From an uncultured bacterium (lineage in GTDB: Bacteria; Patescibacteriota; Patescibacteriia; Patescibacteriales; UBA12465): a stretch of DNA of 5,661 nucleotides. Where the stretch lies: NCBI GenBank assembly GCA_903904095.1, contig CAIVBF010000120.1, positions 1 through 5,661 of the forward strand, given 5' to 3'. Below, one piece after another: positions 1 to 5,000 of this stretch. Made by a program: the position numbers and the translations under genes. The notes under the pieces are model-generated. The model saw only the letters and a list, made by a program, of their open reading frames with translations. It was not told where the DNA came from and searched no databases. The first letter of the stretch is position 1. Every line of letters starts with the position of its first letter.

Positions 1-15
1 AAACGCAAAAGATTT

Positions 16-55
16 GAGGGTAAGTGTTTTTATACACTTACCCTCTTTTTATTTT
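16..55 (+). terminator. Rho-independent terminator of an upstream gene
   Basis: A perfect 12-bp stem pairs 16-27 (GAGGGTAAGTGT) with 34-45 (ACACTTACCCTC) around a 6-base loop, and is followed by TTTTTATTTT at 46-55. The T-tract lies only on the right side, so it terminates + strand transcription arriving from left of the window. It separates the ABC exporter operon from whatever precedes it. In frame 3 there is a TGA at 15-17 touching the stem, which could be the stop of the upstream gene, but too little of that gene is present to claim it. Confidence 0.9.
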
Positions 56-87
56 CTGAAATATATCAATAATCTTTTAAATTAGTG

Positions 88-107
88 TATAATACTTATA
101 GTATTAT
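88..107 (+). promoter_or_regulatory. Promoter -10 box with overlapping inverted repeat
   Basis: A perfect TATAAT lies at 88-93, 30 bases before the ATG of the ABC ATPase gene. Transcription would begin near 100, giving a leader of about 24 bases. No good -35 box is visible at 16-18 bases spacing; 65-70 reads atcaat. An inverted repeat, ATAATACT (89-96) and AGTATTAT (100-107) around a 3-base centre, covers most of the -10 box and the expected start point. That is where a repressor operator would sit. The -10 call is fairly firm; the operator role is inference. Confidence 0.55.
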
Positions 108-123
108 TTATTTTTAAAATATT

Positions 124-903
124 ATGATAATTGAAGTTAAGAATTTAGTAAAAAAATTTAAAGATTCGGTCGTGGTTGATGATATTTCTTTCAATGTTGA
201 ATCCGGCGAAATTTTTGCCTTGCTGGGTCCTAATGGCGCTGGTAAAACAACGACGATTAAAATGTTAACGACTATTTTGCCGCCAAGTTCCGGAAGCATA
301 ATTGTTAATGGTTATAATCCTGCTCATGCTAAAGATAAAGTTAGGCAATCTTTTGGCATTGTTTTCCAGGATCCGAGTTTAGATGAAGAATTAACCGCTT
401 ATGAGAACATGAATTTACACGCTGTTCTTTATAATGTGCCAAGAGGAGAAAGAAAAAAGAAGATTCAGGATTTGCTAGAATTTGTTGAACTTTGGGATAA
501 GCGTCGTGAAAAAATAAAAAATTTTTCCGGTGGTATGAAACGTCGTTTAGAAATTGCGCGGGGATTATTGCATCATCCGAAAGTTTTGTTTTTAGATGAA
601 CCGACTCAAGGTTTGGATCCGCAAACGCGTAACCATATCTGGGAGTATATTAAAGATTTAAATAAAACCGAAAAAATGACGGTCTTTTTTACAACCCATT
701 ATATTGAAGAAGCGGATAAGGTCGCTGATCGGGTTGTTATAATTGATAAGGGTAAAGTTATCGCTAATGGAACCCCTGAGGAAATAAAAAAACAAAATAA
801 TACCGACGACCTAGAAGAAGCATTTATAAAATTAACCGGTCGGCAGATTCGTGAAGAAAGGGCAGAGGATTCAAATATAGTTCGTCGTCGTTTTCAACGC
901 TAA
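124..903 (+). CDS. ABC transporter ATP-binding protein, DrrA/NodI-type
   Basis: This is the cytoplasmic ATPase of an ABC-2 exporter, 259 residues, close to full length for the family. The nucleotide-binding motifs are all present and in order: Walker A GPNGAGKT (35-42), Q-loop Gln82, signature SGGMKRRL (135-142), Walker B VLFLDEP (154-160), D-loop GLDP (163-166) and switch His192. The C-terminal segment DLEEAFIKLTGRQIREE (229-245) is typical of the daunorubicin-resistance (DrrA) branch. The protein ends in a basic tail, RRRFQR. The ATG at 124 puts the usual IIEVKNLVKKF strand at the N-terminus, and no longer start is plausible because a promoter lies just upstream. There is no clear Shine-Dalgarno. 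The permease partner follows after 22 bases. The transported substrate cannot be read from sequence: drug, lipid or polysaccharide export are all known for relatives. Confidence 0.95.
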   Translation: MIIEVKNLVKKFKDSVVVDDISFNVESGEIFALLGPNGAGKTTTIKMLTTILPPSSGSIIVNGYNPAHAKDKVRQSFGIVFQDPSLDEELTAYENMNLHAVLYNVPRGERKKKIQDLLEFVELWDKRREKIKNFSGGMKRRLEIARGLLHHPKVLFLDEPTQGLDPQTRNHIWEYIKDLNKTEKMTVFFTTHYIEEADKVADRVVIIDKGKVIANGTPEEIKKQNNTDDLEEAFIKLTGRQIREERAEDSNIVRRRFQR

Positions 904-925
904 CTCAAATAAAAATTAAATATTT

Positions 926-1672
926 ATGAATATTATTTATATCCTTTGGCTTAGAGAATTAAAACGTTATTTTCGTTCTTGGGCCAGATTAATTGGTTCT
1001 CTTGGCCAGCCTCTTCTGTTTATGATTGCCATCGGTTTTGGTTTTGGACCAGTATTTAAAGCGGCGGGAATGGGTGATTATATCCAGTTTTTAATTCCCG
1101 GTGTTATCGCTATGAGTATAATTTTTACTTCAGTTTTTTCCGGTTTGCAAATTATTTGGGATCGTCAATTCGGATTTTTAAAAGAAATGCTAGTCGCTCC
1201 TGTTCCTCGTTTAAAAATTATGTTCGGCCGTTGCCTAGGGGGAGCGACGATTGCCGTTTTCCAGGGCTGTATCGTTTTACTCCTATCTTTTATAGTTGGT
1301 TTTCGCTTTAATAGTGTCTGGGGACTTTTTGCTGCTGTCGGCTATATGTTTCTAACCGCTTTTTTGTTTACCCTTTTTGGAACAGGGATCGCCTCGGCGT
1401 TAAGAGATGCGCAAGGCTTTCAATTAATTATAAATTTTTTAGTAATGCCTTTATTTTTCTTGTCCGGAGCTATTTTTCCGATTGATGATTTAGGTTCGTC
1501 TTTGTACGCGGTCGTAAAAATAAACCCCTTAACTTATGGGGTTGATGCTTTGCGGGGGACATTAGTTAATTTAAACCACTTCAGCTTAATTCATGATTTC
1601 GCCGTCCTGGTTATTGTAATTATTTTCTTGCTATTTATTAGCAGTTATTCGTTTTCTAAAATAGAGGCCTAG
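926..1672 (+). CDS. ABC-2 type transporter permease, DrrB/NodJ-type
   Basis: This 248-residue integral membrane protein is the channel-forming partner of the preceding ATPase. About six hydrophobic segments can be seen, near residues 22-44, 55-77, 103-126, 132-158, 165-186 and 222-243. Family hallmarks include the amphipathic N-terminal segment LWLRELKRYFRS (7-18), the cytoplasmic loop DRQFGFLKEMLVAPVPR (79-95) that follows the second helix, and the PLFFLSGAIFP stretch (175-185). These match ABC-2 permeases of the DrrB/NodJ group, where one ATPase and one permease gene give a dimeric exporter. The ATG at 926 has no Shine-Dalgarno; the short gap from the ATPase stop suggests co-transcription. 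Its TAG stop at 1670-1672 overlaps the stop of the convergent gene, and the hairpin at 1682-1720 ends the operon. Family is clear; substrate is unknown. Confidence 0.94.
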   Translation: MNIIYILWLRELKRYFRSWARLIGSLGQPLLFMIAIGFGFGPVFKAAGMGDYIQFLIPGVIAMSIIFTSVFSGLQIIWDRQFGFLKEMLVAPVPRLKIMFGRCLGGATIAVFQGCIVLLLSFIVGFRFNSVWGLFAAVGYMFLTAFLFTLFGTGIASALRDAQGFQLIINFLVMPLFFLSGAIFPIDDLGSSLYAVVKINPLTYGVDALRGTLVNLNHFSLIHDFAVLVIVIIFLLFISSYSFSKIEA

Positions 1673-2064
1673 GCTTTAATTGGAGTTAAAAGATTATTCT
1701 TGTTTTTAACTCCTTTTTTTAATTCCTCAGTAATTTTTAGGGCTTTATCATATTGTCCGTTTCTGGCCGCTATCCGGGCCGCTACAAAACGATTAAAAGC
1801 GACTTCGTCAATAACATTATTTATTTTATTATTTTGGCCGACTATTTTTTTCCAGGAAGCATAGTCATTGTTCTCAAAAGTATTGAGAATTTTTTCTTGT
1901 TTTTCTTGAGAGTATTTCGGTCTCTCTCCATTATTAGTTAAATTTGAGTCAAAATCGGAATTTGTGTCTAGGCTTGAAGCATAAGCATAGTTTGTGGTTA
2001 TGCCAGTTGTCAGAATCATAGTTAAAAAGGCAATATTCAGAGCTACTTTTTTATACTTTGTCAT
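1669..2064 (-). CDS. Small Sec-secreted helical protein, unknown function
   Basis: I do not recognise a named family. The 131-residue protein starts with a clear signal peptide: basic MTKYKK, a hydrophobic core of about 20 residues (7-26), then AYA|SS, giving predicted signal peptidase I cleavage after Ala29. No lipobox cysteine is present and the mature part has no cysteine, so it should be released rather than lipid-anchored. After a low-complexity Asp/Asn/Ser linker (30-50), the mature part looks helical: KILNTFENNDYASWKKIVG (58-76), then FNRFVAARIAARNGQYDKALKITEEL (90-115), whose second half resembles a TPR-like helix pair. From memory, small exported proteins with an acidic-DY-x-x-W-K pattern and this helix pair recur in Patescibacteria; that is recollection, not a search result. 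It is transcribed alone, converging on the permease gene, and its last codons overlap that operon's terminator. No Shine-Dalgarno is visible. Confidence 0.82.
   Translation of the reverse strand: MTKYKKVALNIAFLTMILTTGITTNYAYASSLDTNSDFDSNLTNNGERPKYSQEKQEKILNTFENNDYASWKKIVGQNNKINNVIDEVAFNRFVAARIAARNGQYDKALKITEELKKGVKNKNNLLTPIKA
1682..1720 (+). terminator. Terminator of the ABC exporter operon
   Basis: A perfect 10-bp stem pairs 1682-1691 (GGAGTTAAAA) with 1704-1713 (TTTTAACTCC) around a 12-base loop, followed by seven T at 1714-1720. The T-tract orientation makes it act on the + strand, 10 bases past the permease stop. It lies wholly inside the convergent minus-strand gene, where hairpin and T-tract supply codons 115-128 (the lysine- and asparagine-rich tail). 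The minus strand has no T-run after the hairpin, so it should not stop the minus-strand transcript. Confidence 0.85.
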
Positions 2065-2092
2065 AGTTTTATTATTTTTTTATTTAGTTCTT

Positions 2093-2098
2093 ATTATA
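2093..2098 (-). promoter_or_regulatory. Probable -10 box of the small secreted protein gene
   Basis: On the minus strand TATAAT reads from 2098 to 2093, about 28 bases before the ATG at 2064, giving a leader of roughly 22 bases. It lies downstream (minus sense) of the terminator at 2145-2182, consistent with a separate transcription unit. At 17 bases spacing the -35 position reads AGAAAT, a poor match. The region is AT-rich, so a chance match is possible. Confidence 0.4.
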
Positions 2099-2144
2099 AT
2101 ACGTAAAATATAAAAATTTCTTTATAATAATTTAGGCTTTGATT

Positions 2145-2182
2145 AAAAATCCCGCGACCAACTTTTTGTTGATCACGGGATT
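2145..2182 (-). terminator. Minus-strand terminator of the phosphatase-like gene
   Basis: Arms 2148-2162 and 2168-2182 form a 15-bp stem around a 5-base loop (AAAAA in the minus-strand RNA). On the minus strand all 15 pairs form, two of them as G-U wobbles (2155/2175 and 2158/2172). On the + strand the same two positions are C/A mismatches. A run of five T (minus strand, 2149 to 2145) overlaps the stem end. Both asymmetries assign it to the minus strand. It sits 25 bases past the stop at 2207 and insulates the small secreted protein gene. Confidence 0.85.
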
Positions 2183-2206
2183 CATAAATATACATTTCAG
2201 AATATT

Positions 2207-3361
2207 TTATTCCGAGTAGAACTCAATTGGGCGATACCCATATTGATTAACGGCTCGCGTTGCCCAGTTGTTGTCGGCTAGGGTAAGTATCAGTGTAGCG
2301 CGGATTTTGCTTGGATTCGCGAACGAATCAAATTTATCAACGCTGATAACCATTCTTCCATCGCCGTTAACCGGTTGGAAGATACTGTAGGCCGGAGGCG
2401 TAGACATCAGAATTCCTTCCTTTGTGTATGGCTGATCTTGGTAGACTTCAAACAGTCTTAAGGCTGCTTCCCCTTGGTCGTCTTTTTTTCTGGCGAATCG
2501 GAGAAAGGGTAACCAGTGAATCCACTCGGTTATCTTCTCGCCGTTGGCAAATACAAAGCCGATTTGGTCTTTTAGAGGCTGAAGTTTTGATAGATACAGC
2601 GCTCTTGATGGACCGCCAGGCAAATCGTACTTCAAGTTGTTTACCATATCTTCCTCGGACATAAAATGGCTATCAATGAAGTTCTCTTTGTAGCCGCTTT
2701 TGCCCATGAAAGTAGTAAAATGGCGCATGTGCGAAGTTTGGCAGGAATTGTGAAAAAAGATGTTTTCACCTCCAGCCAAAATGCTTTCTACGTCAAGTTT
2801 GACTGGTTCAGCCGGCAACTGGTACATGTAGCATCCGGCACTGCAGGCTAAGAATAATTGCCTGGTAATGTAGTTTACAACTACAGAAAAAATCGGAATG
2901 CCCCTTCTAACACAGGTGATTGCTGAACTCCCGCCGGTAATTGATAAAGGGGCGCCATACTTTTTCTCCCACATTTCCTTGAACTCTGAGGTGTCCATTG
3001 TTTCCAGAATTGATTGGGTTTTGTCGGTAGTTGATTCAAGAGCTGCTTTCAGTTGAGACGACCGGTCGGTCGGATCGCTGATGAAGACAGTTCTGAATGA
3101 GTGATGATCAATCGGATGAGGGAAATTCATTTTTCCTCTTCCGCCGGCCTCTTCTGTGATAATAGCACTAAGATGATCATACTCCTGCAGTGTTTCAATG
3201 ATGGTGATTTCGGCCATGGCGTCCATACCAAGAGTATCGCTTTTTCCATATTTTAATATGGGTCTTAAAGCCTCCTCAACGGTTGATTGCCAAAAGGCGT
3301 AGGTTGATTTCAAGATAGCGGCCAATACAGCATTGGCGTGGCTTTTTTCAATTCCTTCCAT
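2207..3361 (-). CDS. Inositol monophosphatase/FBPase-superfamily protein
   Basis: This 384-residue protein resembles the Mg-dependent, lithium-sensitive sugar phosphatase fold. Visible motifs in order: KSDTLGMDAMAEITI (40-54), like the K-x-D...D segment of inositol monophosphatases; ITEEAGG (68-74), the metal-binding Glu pair; ISDPTDRSSQL (94-104), aligning with the family's DPxDGT/S; and GIPIFSVVVNYITRQLFLACSAG, like the segment preceding the family's second half. Metal ligands Glu70, Asp96 and Asp99 are kept, but the Gly of DPxDG is Arg100, and the C-terminal WDxAAG motif is not obvious; ITEWIHWLPF may stand in its place. Activity and substrate are therefore open. At 384 residues it is longer than the usual 260-330. 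The ATG at 3361 is chosen over one at 3421 because a strong Shine-Dalgarno sits 6 bases upstream and the predicted promoter overlaps the earlier ATG. It is monocistronic with its own terminator. Sampled stretches run about 42-55% GC with many C/G-ending codons, less AT-rich than most neighbours. Confidence 0.75.
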   Translation of the reverse strand: MEGIEKSHANAVLAAILKSTYAFWQSTVEEALRPILKYGKSDTLGMDAMAEITIIETLQEYDHLSAIITEEAGGRGKMNFPHPIDHHSFRTVFISDPTDRSSQLKAALESTTDKTQSILETMDTSEFKEMWEKKYGAPLSITGGSSAITCVRRGIPIFSVVVNYITRQLFLACSAGCYMYQLPAEPVKLDVESILAGGENIFFHNSCQTSHMRHFTTFMGKSGYKENFIDSHFMSEEDMVNNLKYDLPGGPSRALYLSKLQPLKDQIGFVFANGEKITEWIHWLPFLRFARKKDDQGEAALRLFEVYQDQPYTKEGILMSTPPAYSIFQPVNGDGRMVISVDKFDSFANPSKIRATLILTLADNNWATRAVNQYGYRPIEFYSE

Positions 3362-3367
3362 TTTAAT

Positions 3368-3377
3368 CCCTCCTCCT
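3368..3377 (-). promoter_or_regulatory. Strong Shine-Dalgarno that fixes the start at 3361
   Basis: On the minus strand AGGAGGAGGG reads from 3377 to 3368 and is separated from the ATG at 3361 by the six bases attaaa. This is a tandem, near-consensus ribosome binding site at ideal spacing. It lies inside the longer reading frame from 3421, where it encodes arginine and glycine codons, and so argues against that earlier start. No other gene in the window has anything comparable. Confidence 0.9.
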
Positions 3378-3419
3378 CTAAGGTTTTTAATAGTTGTTAA
3401 TAATACAAAGCTTCCAAAC

Positions 3420-3448
3420 ACTTTAGTATTAATTCGCTAAATTGTCAA
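3420..3448 (-). promoter_or_regulatory. Sigma-70-type promoter of the phosphatase-like gene
   Basis: On the minus strand a perfect -35 TTGACA (3448 to 3443) is followed after exactly 17 bases by TAAAGT (3425 to 3420), a 4/6 match to TATAAT. Transcription would start near 3413, giving a leader of about 50 bases before the ATG at 3361. The alternative ATG at 3421 would lie upstream of this start point. Two direct repeats border the -35 box. Confidence 0.65.
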
Positions 3449-3471
3449 ATCGCTAAATTAAAAGCTTAGCG
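3434..3471. repeat. Direct repeats around the -35 box, candidate operator
   Basis: TCGCTAAATT occurs at 3434-3443 and again at 3450-3459, a 16-base period. A shorter inverted copy, TTAGCG, is at 3466-3471 and pairs with CGCTAA at 3451-3456 around a 9-base loop. Read on the minus strand, the two AATTTAGCGA copies sit on either side of TTGACA, one just upstream and one within the -35/-10 spacer. That is a typical place for a repressor or activator site controlling the minus-strand gene. The inverted copy lies about 25 bases upstream of the divergent + strand -10, so it could affect both. The repeats are seen directly; a binding role is inferred. Confidence 0.6.
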
Positions 3472-3493
3472 CCTTCTATTAAGCTAATTTTTA

Positions 3494-3502
3494 TGCTATT
3501 AT
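3494..3502 (+). promoter_or_regulatory. Extended -10 promoter of the SPFH operon
   Basis: TGCTATTAT at 3494-3502 is an extended -10 element (TGn followed by TATTAT). The -35 position at 17 bases (3474-3479, ttctat) is weak, which extended -10 promoters tolerate. The predicted start near 3508-3510 leaves a leader of about 60 bases before the ATG at 3570. Confidence 0.5.
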
Positions 3503-3504
3503 AT

Positions 3505-3535
3505 TAGTAGAATAAGCTTAAAACTTGTTCTATTA
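3505..3535 (+). other. Hairpin at the predicted 5' end of the SPFH operon mRNA
   Basis: A 12-bp stem pairs 3505-3516 (TAGTAGAATAAG) with 3524-3535 (CTTGTTCTATTA) around a 7-base loop. Two of the pairs are G-U wobbles on the + strand (3507/3533 and 3513/3527) and would be C/A mismatches on the minus strand, so the fold favours the + transcript. It falls almost exactly at the predicted transcription start. No T-run follows, so it is not an ordinary terminator; a 5' mRNA stabiliser or protein site is possible. Confidence 0.45.
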
Positions 3536-3569
3536 TTAATGTAATTTATTTAAATTAATAAAAAATTAT

Positions 3570-4340
3570 ATGGCAATCTTTCAATTTATTGGCGTTTTAA
3601 TTATTCTTATTTTAATCGGCGGTCTCAAAGTCATTAAGCAGTATGAACGGGCGGTTATTTTTATGCTCGGTAAGTATACTGGCATGAGAGGGCCTGGTTT
3701 AATTTTTGTTATCCCGATTTTTGAAAAAATGAGTCGGGTTAATTTACGAACAATCACCATGGATATTCCTTCCCAGAAGATTATTACGAAGGATAATGTT
3801 TCTATTGATATTGCCGCCGTCGCTTACTTCCATATTGTTGAAGCTTCAAAATCGGTTATCGCCATTGAAAATATTTATCAGGCCGTTAATCAGATCAGTC
3901 AGACAACGGTTAGAAATGTGGTTGGTCAGTTTCAGCTTGATCAATTATTATCCCAGACTTCTCAGATTAATGAACAGATTAAAAATGTTATTGATACTCA
4001 TACAGAACCTTGGGGCGCACTAGTTACGGCCGTAGAAATCAAAGATATTATTTTACCGGAAAACATGCAAAGAGCGATGGCTAAGGAAGCGGAGGCAGAA
4101 CGTGAACGTCGCGCGAAAATTGTTGCGGCCGAAGGAGAATTTCAGGCTGCTCTTAAATTAGGAGAAGCGGCTGATATTATGGCCAAACATCCAGTTGCCC
4201 TACAGCTTCGTACTCTTCAGACAATGGCGGAAATCAGCGTGGAGAAGAATTCAACAATTATTTTTCCCGCTCAATTTATGACCACCGTTGAAGAGGCCTT
4301 TAAGAAAATGGGCAGTACTAATTTAATTGATGGAAAATAA
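3570..4340 (+). CDS. Stomatin/prohibitin-like SPFH (Band 7) membrane protein
   Basis: This 256-residue protein of the bacterial slipin (stomatin-like) group is normal length for the family. It has a single N-terminal membrane segment (residues 6-20) and then the SPFH domain, about 22-165: VIKQYERAVIFMLGKYTGMRGPGLIFVIP (21-49), the DIPSQKIITKDNVSIDI strand pair (65-81) and the VRNVVGQFQLDQLLS helix (114-128). A charged coiled-coil, AMAKEAEAERERRAKIVAAEGE (169-190), and a hydrophobic C-terminal stretch ending at FPAQFM (232-237) follow. Such proteins oligomerise on the inner membrane, organising membrane microdomains or modulating membrane proteases. In many bacteria the partner is an NfeD-family protein; none is encoded here. 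It leads a three-gene operon, with the next ATG only 9 bases after its stop. The ATG at 3570 directly precedes the membrane segment; no Shine-Dalgarno is seen. Family assignment is secure; its client is unknown. Confidence 0.95.
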   Translation: MAIFQFIGVLIILILIGGLKVIKQYERAVIFMLGKYTGMRGPGLIFVIPIFEKMSRVNLRTITMDIPSQKIITKDNVSIDIAAVAYFHIVEASKSVIAIENIYQAVNQISQTTVRNVVGQFQLDQLLSQTSQINEQIKNVIDTHTEPWGALVTAVEIKDIILPENMQRAMAKEAEAERERRAKIVAAEGEFQAALKLGEAADIMAKHPVALQLRTLQTMAEISVEKNSTIIFPAQFMTTVEEAFKKMGSTNLIDGK

Positions 4341-4349
4341 AAAATAAAT

Positions 4350-5000
4350 ATGAAAGCTAATGTTAAGATAAAAAGAATTTTTATTATTTTAGGAATAGCT
4401 CTTCTTTTTGTTATTCTTTTAGTTTTTATTAGAGGGAAGGAAGATGATTGGATTTGTGTAAATGGTGGATGGATTAGCCACGGATTACCTGACTCAGCCA
4501 TGCCAAATAAGAAATGTGTAAATTCTAAAAAAGCAGATGATAAGGAAATAAATAATTTTGAGGAATGCGCCGCATCCGGAAATGCGATCATGGAAAGCTA
4601 TCCTAGACAATGCCGGGCTAATGAAAAAAATTTTGTAGAAAATATCGGCAATGAATTAGAAAAAAAAGATTTAATCCTTATAACTAATCCTCGCCCGAAT
4701 CAGGGGATAAGTAATCCTTTAGTAATTACTGGCCAAGCCCGCGGTTATTGGTTTTTTGAAGCTAGTTTCCCGGTTGAGCTTTACGATCAGGACGGAAAAT
4801 TAATTGGTTCAACTGTTGCGCAGGCTAAACCCACAAATAGCGATGGTTGGATGACCGAAAACTTTGTTCCTTTTGAAGCTAACTTAAATATTGCCTATTC
4901 AAGCAGTACGACTGGCACCTTAGTCTTAAAAAAGGATAACCCCTCCGGCTTATCGGAGAAAGACGATAGATTAATTGTGCCGGTAAAATTAACTAAATAA
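4350..5000 (+). CDS. Membrane-anchored Gmad2-domain protein, cysteine stalk
   Basis: This 216-residue single-pass protein has a basic N-terminus (MKANVKIKRI) and one membrane helix (10-27), with the rest predicted outside the cell. Two short cysteine modules follow: DWICVNGGWISHG...KKC (33-56; Cys36, Cys56) and NFEECAASGNAIMESYPRQC (69-88; Cys73, Cys88), each likely able to form a disulphide. Residues about 108-214 match the Gmad2 immunoglobulin-like beta domain: LILITNPRPNQGISNPLVITGQARG (108-132), the aromatic FFEASFPVELYDQDG stretch and FVPFEA. Gmad2 was named from spore-germination proteins, but it is used widely as an extracellular adhesion or binding module, and spores are not implied here. 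It sits between the SPFH gene and the methyltransferase gene, whose ATG immediately follows its TAA. No lipobox. Domain call is good; function is unknown. Confidence 0.85.
   Translation: MKANVKIKRIFIILGIALLFVILLVFIRGKEDDWICVNGGWISHGLPDSAMPNKKCVNSKKADDKEINNFEECAASGNAIMESYPRQCRANEKNFVENIGNELEKKDLILITNPRPNQGISNPLVITGQARGYWFFEASFPVELYDQDGKLIGSTVAQAKPTNSDGWMTENFVPFEANLNIAYSSSTTGTLVLKKDNPSGLSEKDDRLIVPVKLTK

Noticed and set aside
1..17. Possible 3' end of an upstream gene (frame 3, TGA at 15-17)
   Set aside because: Only four codons are visible, so neither frame nor product can be supported; only its terminator is reported.
114..299. 61-residue minus-strand open frame under the ABC ATPase
   Set aside because: It lies opposite the conserved Walker A region and has no ribosome binding site; an antisense shadow.
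1753..1941. 62-residue + strand open frame
   Set aside because: It lies antisense to the small secreted protein, which has a convincing signal peptide and domain pattern.
2422..2851. Two + strand open frames (2422-2664 and 2666-2851) in a row
   Set aside because: Both are antisense to the phosphatase-like gene, whose motifs span the region; their sequences resemble no family and lack start signals.
3362..3421. N-terminal extension of the phosphatase-like protein from the ATG at 3421
   Set aside because: The predicted -10 box (3420-3425) overlaps that ATG, the Shine-Dalgarno at 3368-3377 serves the ATG at 3361, and the extra 20 residues (ending LRGGGIK) are simply the translated ribosome binding site region.
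3466..3492. TTAGC (3466-3470) and GCTAA (3483-3487) followed by TTTTT, a possible + strand terminator
   Set aside because: The stem is only 5 bp with a 12-base loop, and no + strand gene lies upstream of it; the arm is better explained as part of the repeat cluster.
3796..4023. 75-residue + strand open frame inside the SPFH gene
   Set aside because: An out-of-frame shadow of the conserved SPFH domain.
4271..4591. 106-residue minus-strand open frame across the SPFH/Gmad2 junction
   Set aside because: Its hydrophobic stretch is the antisense of the Gmad2 protein's membrane helix; no promoter or ribosome binding site was seen.
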